From Candidatus Nitrotoga sp. BS (lineage in GTDB: Bacteria; Pseudomonadota; Gammaproteobacteria; Burkholderiales; Gallionellaceae): a DNA stretch of 64,000 nucleotides. The translations under genes and the position numbers were made by a program. Positions 46,426 to 54,347 of the stretch are shown here, in pieces (position 1 is the first letter of the stretch; each line of letters opens with the position of its first letter). Location of the stretch: assembly GCF_927797785.1 (NCBI RefSeq), contig NZ_CAKMLL010000035.1, positions 1 through 64,000 of the forward strand, read 5' to 3'. The notes beneath the pieces were generated by a model, which saw only the letters and a program-made list of their open reading frames with translations, did not search any database and was not told the DNA's origin.

Positions 46426-47452
46426 GTTGCGTGACTAGCGTACTGATAATTGGAATTCCCTGATCAGACATGATGGTGACCAATTGCGAACTGGCATTGC
46501 CTAGGGTAGTACGTGTCGCCGTTGTATCTGCATTCAGAGTTAGGCTCAGGCCTAAGCTATTGAAACTTAATGTGGCGGAAACCATGCCTAGATTGGGCAG
46601 GTCAAGATGGATTTGAGTGGTCCATTGCTGCTGGTTTTCATTAGCAGGCGTTTGTGAGGTTTGTTCGTGAATTTCCCATTGCATGGTCTGGTTTGGCCAG
46701 ATGTTACCTTGCCATAGCACCTGCCGTGCTTCAAGGGCATTAAATTGTTGCTGTACAAGTGATTGTAGATGTTCAGGAATAATAGGCATTTTCCCTTCCG
46801 TTGAAGCTGCCGTATCCATTCGACTTGCAGGGGATATATTGCCGCCTAGTATGGATGATGGCTCCTTGTTTGTTGATGGATTGGATCCTGCGGAATTCTG
46901 CGGTTCTTGCAAAAGCTGTTCAGTGCTACGCGCTCCCTGAAGCCATTGAGCCTGGTGTGATTCGTAGAAAAGTCCGCTGTTACCCAAAGTCGCCTGTAAC
47001 AATCCGGCCAATTGCCCGCTTTGCATGGTCTGCGGTGTTATCAATAGTGGCGTGCTTTGCATCGCGTGCATAGTGTTTTTTTCGCGTGGTTGCTGTGACA
47101 GGGAAGACAGCAGTCGCGCAATCGAACTTAATTGCTCATTTGTGGATACTGGGTTAGTTGAAGCGGACATACTGAAGGTCAGGCGGGGGGTGGTGGCGAT
47201 GACTTGCAGCTTTATTGTGTCGCCAGTGCGGATAAAAGCAGGAAGCGGCATTTTGGTAAGCTGGTCACCAATACGCACATTAAACACTCCGGGGGATACC
47301 TGGGTTTGCACAATGCCCTGAATTTTTTGTCCCGGCTCAAGCTGACCAGTTTTGGACGTTACATCAGCTGTAGCAGCCGGGAGTGTTTTTTGTGCGAATG
47401 CAAACTCTTTGAGTATGTTCTGAAGTTTGACAGGCAAAACGTTTATTGGCAT
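46409..47452 (-). CDS. FliK-like hook-length control domain protein
   Basis: 347 residues. The N-terminal part includes VKLQNILKEFAFAQKTLPAA and a beta-rich PGVFNVRIGDQLTKMPLP. The C-terminal domain has WTTQIHLDLPNLGMVSATLS and TLGNASSQLVTIMSDQGIPI, a Flg_hook-like arrangement. It is distinct from the operonic fliK at 38185. Co-encoded with the FlhB-C-like protein; together they look like a second substrate-switch pair, which is an inference from context. Confidence 0.75.
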   Translation of the reverse strand: MPINVLPVKLQNILKEFAFAQKTLPAATADVTSKTGQLEPGQKIQGIVQTQVSPGVFNVRIGDQLTKMPLPAFIRTGDTIKLQVIATTPRLTFSMSASTNPVSTNEQLSSIARLLSSLSQQPREKNTMHAMQSTPLLITPQTMQSGQLAGLLQATLGNSGLFYESHQAQWLQGARSTEQLLQEPQNSAGSNPSTNKEPSSILGGNISPASRMDTAASTEGKMPIIPEHLQSLVQQQFNALEARQVLWQGNIWPNQTMQWEIHEQTSQTPANENQQQWTTQIHLDLPNLGMVSATLSFNSLGLSLTLNADTTATRTTLGNASSQLVTIMSDQGIPIISTLVTQHESTR

Positions 47453-47522
47453 GTTATGCAGAATATCGCACTATTACGCAGCATTTCTGATGCACGGTCA
47501 TGGCCGCGCGCATTATCAGTTG

Positions 47523-47846
47523 TTAATATTCACTGGAGTAGGACTGCTGCAAACGGATTTCTTGTCCCGTGCTATGCATGATGCGCTGTAATTGAGCCAT
47601 CCATGGTTCAGTCTGATTGCGGATTTCCGCATCGTCCGCAAGGATTTGTCGGATCAATTGCACTTTTCGCAATCGCGTATTTTCGTCAGGCGAGATGCCA
47701 ATATCTTGATTTTTCATGATTTCTACATGCCGACTACACTTTTTCTCTAATTCCACTAACTGATCCCAATGGCCGTGTGTGGCAGCTACGCGCATCTGAG
47801 TGGTGATTGATGAAAGAAATTCGTAATTTTCGATGGCTGGATTCAT
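47523..47846 (-). CDS. fliT: Flagellar chaperone FliT
   Basis: 107 residues, all helical, with YEFLSSITTQMRVAATHGHW near the start and HWDQLVELEKKCSRHVEIMK, as in FliT, the export chaperone of FliD. Placed after fliS–fliD in the reading direction, the usual fliDST grouping. Low sequence conservation in the family keeps the certainty moderate. Confidence 0.8.
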   Translation of the reverse strand: MNPAIENYEFLSSITTQMRVAATHGHWDQLVELEKKCSRHVEIMKNQDIGISPDENTRLRKVQLIRQILADDAEIRNQTEPWMAQLQRIMHSTGQEIRLQQSYSSEY

Positions 47847-48049
47847 GGCTTATTTCCTTCAATTTTGGTTTGTTGATCGCGGCACTGTGTCGCGATCATT
47901 TCGATATACCTGCATATTGTAGATGCAATCAAGCACATTTTTTCAAAAGATTGGCTAGAGTTTTGATTGCTTTAGCTTGGTTCCCATTGCTTTTATCATC
48001 TTTGTTCCATAATACCTGAGGGGAAGGGCTAATAGATATTTGCTCAGTG

Positions 48050-48583
48050 CTAGACACTTCCGTAAGTTGACATTGCATGTCTGCCGATTGCTGACTGTGG
48101 CGCAGTTGTTGTTGCCTGGACGATGAATGCTTGTGACTTAACAGCAGGAATAACGTTTCGTTGGCCGATGGTAGTGGTGGCAGGCAAGGCAGTAGAGACT
48201 TCCGAACGAATACTTTCCCACGCACCTTTAAGATCGGTCAATAATTGGTTCACTTCGTCCAGAATGCCAGTATCATTTTTCAGGTTGGCATGTAATAGAC
48301 GCTGGTTCATATAGTCATACAGGGAAAAAAGATTCTGAGCCAGTTCACCACCAGTTTTCATGTCGAGGCTGGCTTTCAGTCCTCCGTCAATAATCGTAAT
48401 AGCCTTAGAGATAGATGCGCCTTTGGCGGCTGTTTCCTTGCGCAAAATTTGGTTCTTGGCTGATATTGTGGCCAGTAATGCGCCTTGATATAGCATCAAG
48501 ATAAGCTTGTGTGGATCCGCCGCATTCACACCTGATTCGATATCAATTTTGTTATAGGCATTGATTGCAGTAGTGGACATCAT
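48050..48583 (-). CDS. fliS: Flagellin chaperone FliS (with C-terminal tail)
   Basis: 177 residues. The first 125 are a typical FliS four-helix bundle: AINAYNKIDIESGVNAADPH, KLILMLYQGALLATISAKNQ and ELAQNLFSLYDYMNQRLLHA. About 50 further residues, rich in Ala, Thr and Gln, extend beyond the usual end. It binds flagellin before export. A second ATG lies at 48580. The 203-bp gap to fliT contains an open frame continuing in another phase. Confidence 0.92.
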   Translation of the reverse strand: MMSTTAINAYNKIDIESGVNAADPHKLILMLYQGALLATISAKNQILRKETAAKGASISKAITIIDGGLKASLDMKTGGELAQNLFSLYDYMNQRLLHANLKNDTGILDEVNQLLTDLKGAWESIRSEVSTALPATTTIGQRNVIPAVKSQAFIVQATTTAPQSAIGRHAMSTYGSV

Positions 48584-48598
48584 GGTAATTCTCCTAAA

Positions 48599-50590
48599 TT
48601 ATAGATTGGCGAGTTGTGCGAGTTGTTGCGTTAAAAATATGCTGGTTTGGTTCATGCTGCTCAACAAAACATCCAGTGCGGTAAATTGAGCGCGAAGACG
48701 CCTTTCGGTGCTGACTAAACGAGTTTCCATAGCATCACGGCGGTTACCTATATCCTTAATGGAATTGTTAATGCCATCCGTTTGATTGGCAAGCACGCCG
48801 TTGTTGTTCAATATTGAGCTTGCAAATTTTTCGAGTGTAAATGCAAAGCCATTTGAAAAATTTAACTGGCCTCGGTCGCCTAATGCCCCCCCGTTAACGG
48901 TGATACTCAAGCCTTGCGAGCCGATTAATGTTTGACCGGAGCCAGTGCTGCTTACGCCACCGATGGATCCCGCAACGTTTACCCCAGCGAGTTGTGTCGG
49001 ATTCGCGCCAAGCAAGTCGCTGGCACCTATCCCGCCGATAGCAACGCTTGAGCTTGAGCCATAGCTAGACGAAGTGATCGAGAACACACCACTGCTTTGC
49101 GCAACCGCAACTGAAATGCCTGCGGTGCTAAACGCGGTTGCACCATTGATCTTGGCTTGTAATTCGGCAGCCAATGTTTGAGAAGTAAAAGTCCCGCTAT
49201 CCAGGATAATTGAAGCGCTCACACCATTAATAACCACATCCAGCGCATTATTTGCGCCTGTAATAATCGTGTTGGCGGCACTATTTCCGAGAGTGTAGCC
49301 TTGTGTGGCAATTTGGGTAATATTCACTGGAAAGCTACCAGGCTTGGTGCCGCTGGCGGCGGAGTTAAAGGTAACTAAACTATCCGTTCCTTTGCCGACG
49401 GAAGCAAATAAACTGGCAATGTCTTTGATATTGCTGGCTATTGCACTATTTAGTTTGTCATTGTCCAGCCCGAGGGATCCGTCTTTTTGGAATGAAATGC
49501 CTATTTGTGACAACGTGGACAGCGCGCCAGAAGCCCCTACGACTGGAGATCCGAGCGCGCTTCGCATCTGTGATTGCAGGGAACGCACGGTGCTATCGCC
49601 CTGCAAAATGGCCGCTTCTCCGGTTGCTGGGTTGTAAGCAGAAAGATCACTCAGTGTTTTGCTAAAGTCGTTGTAAGCTTGCACAAAGCTGGAGGCCGCT
49701 TTACTTATAGCGGTCGTGTCAGGAGCCACGGTTAACGTTGTCGGTGTTGTGGTGGTGTTTTTTAAATTGAGTGTAACGCCCTGTATTACATCGAAGACAG
49801 AATTGGAGGTCTTGCTGACTGATACGCCATTCACTTTGAAGTTAGCATTTGTCGCGGTAACCGTCTCGGACAAATTTTGTGTAGCCGCAGGATCGTGCGC
49901 TAACAGATTACTTACTTCTGCATCGCCGCTTACGGAAATTTTCAGATTGTTACTGACGCCTTTAGTGTCTGATGAAAGTGCAAGTCGAAATGGTGTGCCA
50001 CTGCCGTCATTGATGATGGTCGCTGTGACTCCAATTTTGGCGGCATTTATGGTATCGCGTATGCCTTGTAGCGAATTATTACTGCTGTCTATGGTAATAC
50101 TTTTGGTGCCATTACCGTTTGAGCTAAACGAGGTAACACCGGTATATTTTTTGGTTTCCGGATCCAGCGTCCCACCGTTGATGGTGCCGAAATCAAAAGT
50201 AACCGTAGTTTCAGTGCCATCGCCGATGGCGGCAGTGCTACTGGTTTGACCCGTGGCAGCAAGTTGCTGTGACTGAGCCAGGCTGTTTACTTCTAAAGAA
50301 TATGTTCCTGCAAACGCAATACTACTGGCGGTAGCAGACAAAACAGTGTCATTGGAAGAAGTGGCATTAAGACGGATAAACTTGCTCGAGCTGCTCAAAT
50401 CCTGCATGGTAGTTTGAAAGCTGGCCATGCCCCCTTTTATGCTACCGTAGGCAGTAAGCTTGGTTTGGTAGCTTGCTTCCGTAACAGCGAGTCTGTCGAG
50501 TGGTTGCCGCTCGACCACCATCAACTGACTTACAATGCTATTTACATCAAGGTTGGTTGATGAGCTAGCTGACGTGGTTGAGGTTACCAT
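48599..50590 (-). CDS. fliD: Flagellar filament cap protein FliD
   Basis: 663 residues. N-terminal coiled-coil region with LDVNSIVSQLMVVERQPLDR and the D1 start; Flagellin_IN-like motifs recur (GTYSLEVNSLAQSQQLAATG near 105; GNGTKSITIDSSNNSLQGIR near 162). C-terminal end NRRDAMETRLVSTERRLRAQ and FTALDVLLSSMNQTSIFLTQ is the family signature. Somewhat longer than average (about 450–600), with the extra length in the Ser/Gly/Ala-rich D2/D3 region. Confidence 0.94.
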   Translation of the reverse strand: MVTSTTSASSSTNLDVNSIVSQLMVVERQPLDRLAVTEASYQTKLTAYGSIKGGMASFQTTMQDLSSSSKFIRLNATSSNDTVLSATASSIAFAGTYSLEVNSLAQSQQLAATGQTSSTAAIGDGTETTVTFDFGTINGGTLDPETKKYTGVTSFSSNGNGTKSITIDSSNNSLQGIRDTINAAKIGVTATIINDGSGTPFRLALSSDTKGVSNNLKISVSGDAEVSNLLAHDPAATQNLSETVTATNANFKVNGVSVSKTSNSVFDVIQGVTLNLKNTTTTPTTLTVAPDTTAISKAASSFVQAYNDFSKTLSDLSAYNPATGEAAILQGDSTVRSLQSQMRSALGSPVVGASGALSTLSQIGISFQKDGSLGLDNDKLNSAIASNIKDIASLFASVGKGTDSLVTFNSAASGTKPGSFPVNITQIATQGYTLGNSAANTIITGANNALDVVINGVSASIILDSGTFTSQTLAAELQAKINGATAFSTAGISVAVAQSSGVFSITSSSYGSSSSVAIGGIGASDLLGANPTQLAGVNVAGSIGGVSSTGSGQTLIGSQGLSITVNGGALGDRGQLNFSNGFAFTLEKFASSILNNNGVLANQTDGINNSIKDIGNRRDAMETRLVSTERRLRAQFTALDVLLSSMNQTSIFLTQQLAQLANL

Positions 50591-50601
50591 GATCTGTCTC
50601 C

Positions 50602-51015
50602 TTAGGCCTTTTGTTCCAGTAATAAGCCCTGCTGAAATTTGCCTATTGCACTAGCAATATCCAACATTTGTTCAGAGGGAAACTGGCGAATCAAATCACC
50701 CGTTTCTGTATCTATCAATTTAACTATTGATTTTTGAGTGTCCGCGTCTACACTAAACTCCAAGCTCTGGTTTGACTGCTGCAGCGCTTTGTTGGCATCG
50801 TTGACCACGTTTTTCAACTGGGCAAGAGAGACGGGTTGCTCGGCAACCTGCACTGCTGATAACTGAGGTGGCGCAGGTGGTCCAACAGATTGGGCGGCGC
50901 TATTAGAGGGAGGGGCGGAAACGACAACAGACTGGCTATTACTAGCGAGTCTATCGTTTGAAACTTTGGCAAGCGGTGAAGCTTGAGCCAGGTTACTAGA
51001 AATTTGGGGAAGCAT
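50602..51015 (-). CDS. flaG: FlaG family protein
   Basis: 137 residues. The conserved C-terminal half reads LKNVVNDANKALQQSNQSLE and then FSVDADTQKSIVKLIDTETG with IRQFPSEQMLDIASAIGKFQ, the FlaG signature. The first 60 residues are Ser/Pro/Ala-rich. FlaG is linked to filament length control. Lies between fliC and fliD, separated from fliC by a hairpin. Confidence 0.93.
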   Translation of the reverse strand: MLPQISSNLAQASPLAKVSNDRLASNSQSVVVSAPPSNSAAQSVGPPAPPQLSAVQVAEQPVSLAQLKNVVNDANKALQQSNQSLEFSVDADTQKSIVKLIDTETGDLIRQFPSEQMLDIASAIGKFQQGLLLEQKA

Positions 51016-51036
51016 TTTGTTCTCCTTTCTTGTTAC

Positions 51037-51068
51037 AAGTACCGGCCAAATTGCTTTGGTCGGTACTT
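51037..51068 (-). terminator. Hairpin between fliC and flaG
   Basis: 14-base arms (AAGTACCGACCAAA / TTTGGCCGGTACTT), 13 of 14 paired, with a GCAA tetraloop, 13 bases after the fliC stop. No T-run. Probably a partial terminator or a 3' stabiliser that lets flagellin mRNA outnumber the downstream flaG–fliD messages. Confidence 0.7.
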
Positions 51069-51081
51069 ATCGTTTAACCTT

Positions 51082-53925
51082 TTATCTCAACAGTGATAAT
51101 ACGGTGTTTGGCAACTGATTCGCTTGTGCCAGCATCGCCGTACCTGCTTGTTGCAGGATCTGATTACGGGTTAGAGAGGCAGTTTCCATTGCGAAGTCGG
51201 TGTCCTGGATACGGCTACGGGAAGCCGACAGGTTCTCGATGGACGAGGACAGGTTGGCAACCACTGAGCTGAAACGATTCTGAATCGCACCCAGATTCGC
51301 GCGTGAGGTGTTCACCGTGGATAAAGCACCGTCAATCGTAGCCAAGGCGGCGGTCGCCAAGGCAGCGGTGGAGATGTCGATTTGCGAGAGTGCGGAAATT
51401 GATGTTGAGACAGACGCTGTAGTGGTACCAGCAGTAAGTCCAGCATTGCCAACCGCTGCGCCGCCGATCACGATACCGGCTTCGCTGATGCTGTTCAAAT
51501 CAATCGAGCCGTGGTTATTAGTGGCAACGGCTGCTACCCCAGCCAGTCCCGCTGACGCCTGCGTTCCCAGTTGAGCTGCGGTAAGTCCGGTTTGAGTGAC
51601 CAGTAACGCCTTGTTGGCTGCAGCAGTAGTTGCATCCGCAGCTGTACCACCGATATGTAAATTCAAACCGCCGGCGGCAGTTCCTGCCGTGATGGTGAGT
51701 TTCCCGTTAACGTCTGCTGTCGCCGTGCCGTTGACAGCAGCGCCACCAACAGCACCAGCCAGCGCGGAATTGATAGCTAATGCAATCGCATCGCCGTTTT
51801 GTTTAGCTGTGTTGCCGGCAGTCAGCGAAATAGCGCCGATGCTGATCGACGTGGTACCAGACGTCGCAACCAAAGTGCCTGCGGCGATAGTGGTGGTGGC
51901 TGCGCCGCTGGCAGCAGCGTCAAGGCCACCCACCAGAGTTCCTCCTGGGGTAGCGCCGATACCGGCAGTGGCGATAGTGCCTGCTATCGAAGTCACCAAT
52001 GCCGATGCCTTCGTTCCTAGTTGAGCAGTGGTGAATCCGGTCAGGGTAGACAGCGTGGCTCGGTCGGTCGTGGCAGTGGCTGAATCAACTGCCGTACCAC
52101 CCATGGCGAGCGTGTTGACGCCATTTGTACCTGCCGTGAACGTGATGATGCCAGCACCGTCTGCAACTGCAGAGCCATTGGCGGCGGCCCCGCCCGCTGC
52201 AGCGACAAACGCAAGATTCATTGCGGCTGCAATTGCGTCGCCGTTTTCTTTGGCCGTGTTCGCAGCGGCCAAGGTGATCTGTCCGAAGGTGATCGTACCA
52301 GCTGAATTGACCATCGTCAGCGCACCGGCGGCGATCACTTTTTCTGTACCTCCGCTGGCAGCCGCAGCCGCAGCCGCAACTTTTGTTCCTGCTGCGGCGG
52401 TAACAGAGCCATCTACCTTTGTTACTGCCACTTCACCTATCGTTCCCAATTGAGCCACAGTGAAGCCGGTTCTGCTGCTCATGGTAGCTTGATTGACCGT
52501 AGAGGTTGCGCTCATGCTGAGCTGAGCTTGAGACGATCCCGCTGTGAGGGTGACGGCTCCTGTTGTCCCATTTACCGTCGCAACGCCGTTGACCGCCGCG
52601 CCGCCCGCTGCGGCTGTCAGCGCGGTATTGAGCGCGAGTGCAATTGCATTACCGTCTTCTACTGCAGTGTTGGCGCCACCCAGCGAAATGGTACCGACAG
52701 AAATGGTGCCAGTACTCGTAACGACATTTAAGTCACCCGCAGCGATAGTCAAAGCAGTAGCTGGAGATGATGGCGCAATGCCCGTGAGCGCCCCTGACGT
52801 GGCGGCGGTGGCTGCGCTGGCTGTTGTGCCGTTTGCCACTGATATCACTGCTGTACCGGCAGTTGCTTTTGTCCCGACATTGTTAGAAGCGAAACCGGTC
52901 TTGGTCAGGAACGTAGCCTTGTCTGCCGCAGCTGTTGTAGTGTCAACTGAGGCGCCGTTCAGGCCGATGGCGATATCGCGCCCATCGGCTGCGGTCAGGG
53001 TGACCGCGCCGGAGGTGGCATCGGCCTTGGCGGACACACCGGTCTGAGTGGACACGTTATTGATCGCGGCGGCCAGATTGGCGCCCTGACCGGCTGCACT
53101 GCTGCCGGCAACGACTGTGCCGACATTGACGCCGTTAATGTTGAAAGTGTTAGCCGCAATTGCGGTGAACGCAGTTGCAGCGGTACCGGTGACGGTTGCG
53201 GCATTAGAGGTTGCAGTTACACCGGAGCTGGTGGACACGGCATTGATCGCTTGGGCAATCGAAAACGCACTGTTGGTACTTTGACCTGGCAAAGGCCCTG
53301 CCACAGAAGCCCCTACTTGTTGACCATTCAGGGTCAAGTCACCGGTACTCAATGCAACAAGCGATGAGTTACCAGTCACCGATGCAGAAACCCCCGTCGC
53401 TACGCCTCCCAGTTGTGAGGTGCGGGCGCTGGAGATGGATGAAATCTGGATGTTGTCGTTGGAGGTGCTGTTCGCGCCGACTTGGAAGTTTTGCGCGATA
53501 AACGAGCCGTCGAGCAGCTTCACGCCGTTGAACGTGGTGTTTTGCCCGACGCGGTCAATTTCGGAAAGCAGCTGGGTCACTTCGACCTGTAACGCGGCGC
53601 GGTCGGAAGCGCTGTTGGTGGCATTGGCTGACTGAATGCTTAATTCACGGATACGTTGCAAGTTGTTGGTTACTTCAGACAGCCCGCCTTCAGCGGTTTG
53701 TGCCAGTGAGATGCCATCATTGGCGTTACGCGAGGCTTGTTGGCTACCACGAATCTGGGAAGTCATCCGTTCAGAAATTGCCAGACCCGCAGCATCGTCT
53801 TTAGCACTGTTGATACGCAGGCCAGAAGACAGACGTTGCAAAGATGTTTCCAGTGCACTTTGTGATCTTGTTAGATTACGTTGCGAATTGAGAGAGGCAA
53901 CGTTGGTGTTAATTACTGCAGCCAT
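51082..53925 (-). CDS. fliC: Flagellin FliC, very large (947 residues)
   Basis: Filament subunit. N-terminal D0/D1 (about 1–170) is canonical: [40 protein letters not shown] and [21 protein letters not shown]-terminal D1/D0 (about 845–947) has [20 protein letters not shown] and [20 protein letters not shown]. The middle of about 670 residues is Ala/Gly/Thr-rich and built of four related modules. No frameshift is seen and both ends are intact. Most flagellins have 270–550 residues. A sigma-28-like site lies about 100 bp upstream. Confidence 0.96.
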   Translation of the reverse strand: MAAVINTNVASLNSQRNLTRSQSALETSLQRLSSGLRINSAKDDAAGLAISERMTSQIRGSQQASRNANDGISLAQTAEGGLSEVTNNLQRIRELSIQSANATNSASDRAALQVEVTQLLSEIDRVGQNTTFNGVKLLDGSFIAQNFQVGANSTSNDNIQISSISSARTSQLGGVATGVSASVTGNSSLVALSTGDLTLNGQQVGASVAGPLPGQSTNSAFSIAQAINAVSTSSGVTATSNAATVTGTAATAFTAIAANTFNINGVNVGTVVAGSSAAGQGANLAAAINNVSTQTGVSAKADATSGAVTLTAADGRDIAIGLNGASVDTTTAAADKATFLTKTGFASNNVGTKATAGTAVISVANGTTASAATAATSGALTGIAPSSPATALTIAAGDLNVVTSTGTISVGTISLGGANTAVEDGNAIALALNTALTAAAGGAAVNGVATVNGTTGAVTLTAGSSQAQLSMSATSTVNQATMSSRTGFTVAQLGTIGEVAVTKVDGSVTAAAGTKVAAAAAAASGGTEKVIAAGALTMVNSAGTITFGQITLAAANTAKENGDAIAAAMNLAFVAAAGGAAANGSAVADGAGIITFTAGTNGVNTLAMGGTAVDSATATTDRATLSTLTGFTTAQLGTKASALVTSIAGTIATAGIGATPGGTLVGGLDAAASGAATTTIAAGTLVATSGTTSISIGAISLTAGNTAKQNGDAIALAINSALAGAVGGAAVNGTATADVNGKLTITAGTAAGGLNLHIGGTAADATTAAANKALLVTQTGLTAAQLGTQASAGLAGVAAVATNNHGSIDLNSISEAGIVIGGAAVGNAGLTAGTTTASVSTSISALSQIDISTAALATAALATIDGALSTVNTSRANLGAIQNRFSSVVANLSSSIENLSASRSRIQDTDFAMETASLTRNQILQQAGTAMLAQANQLPNTVLSLLR
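51562..53157 (-). repeat. Repeated modules in the flagellin variable region
   Basis: Four modules, ending at residues 352, 495, 638 and 788, so spaced 143, 143 and 150 residues. The last three share AAG-L…, an I(S/T)…G-I(S/T)L-(G/A)-NTA motif, a helix of the type [17 protein letters not shown] and a closing G(F/L)T-AQLGT. The first is shorter ([20 protein letters not shown]). Similar to flagellin hook IN motifs. Confidence 0.85.
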
Positions 53926-54022
53926 GATAGTTCTCCTTATAACTGGTTCGTTTGCGGCATTGTTGCCGATTACTTCGGTTGTCTTCAGATTGCGCTTGAC
54001 TAATCAACCTTAGTTGCACCAG

Positions 54023-54049
54023 TTAACGGAAAGAGCGGAAAAAACTTTA
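54023..54049 (-). promoter_or_regulatory. Sigma-28 (FliA) promoter of fliC
   Basis: On the minus strand TAAAGTTT (54049–54042) is followed by 11 bases and TCCGTTAA (54030–54023). The -35 matches the FliA consensus 8/8 and the -10 (GCCGATAA) 6/8, with ideal spacing. It leaves an untranslated leader of about 90 bases before the ATG at 53925. Confidence 0.85.
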
Positions 54050-54150
54050 GGGAACACTTGATTTTTTTTATGAAGTGTAGTTGTTTTAGGGTAAGTGGGC
54101 GGCCGTATTGTTTGATGATGGACTTTATCCGTGTGTGCTTGGTAACTTTA

Positions 54151-54322
54151 TGGCACTTCTAAAGTCGCACATTCAGAAGTGCCATTGTATTGGCACTTGC
54201 GGACACCTCTAAAAAACCAAACTTCGCCTCATAACGGTGAGAATTTTTCCTCAATTTCCCAAATTTTCGCTTCGAAATCATAAGTCCGACAGGCTCCTGG
54301 AAAATTGAATTTTTGAGGTGTT
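54151..54322 (-). repeat. Decayed inverted-repeat sequences upstream of fliC
   Basis: A perfect 10-bp inverted repeat (TGGCACTTCT / AGAAGTGCCA, 54151–54160 and 54175–54184). It is followed by a 120-bp segment bounded by ACACCTCTAAAAAA (54203) and TTTTTGAGGTGTT (54310–54322). These ends resemble the terminal repeats of family 1. No gene between 54050 and 54347. Confidence 0.5.
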
Positions 54323-54347
54323 CCTGGAGATGTGTTCCTGGATTTTA

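Noticed and set aside
47929-48225. 98-codon minus-strand frame overlapping the end of fliS
   Set aside because: Runs out of phase within fliS, with Gln/Ser-rich product and no own start signal. It could be a relic of a frameshift but cannot be supported as a gene.
51308-53047. Several long open frames on the plus strand inside fliC (for example 51596–52024, 52544–53047)
   Set aside because: They mirror the Ala/Thr/Gly-rich codons of the flagellin repeats, giving Val/Pro/Ala-rich products without ribosome sites or recognisable domains.
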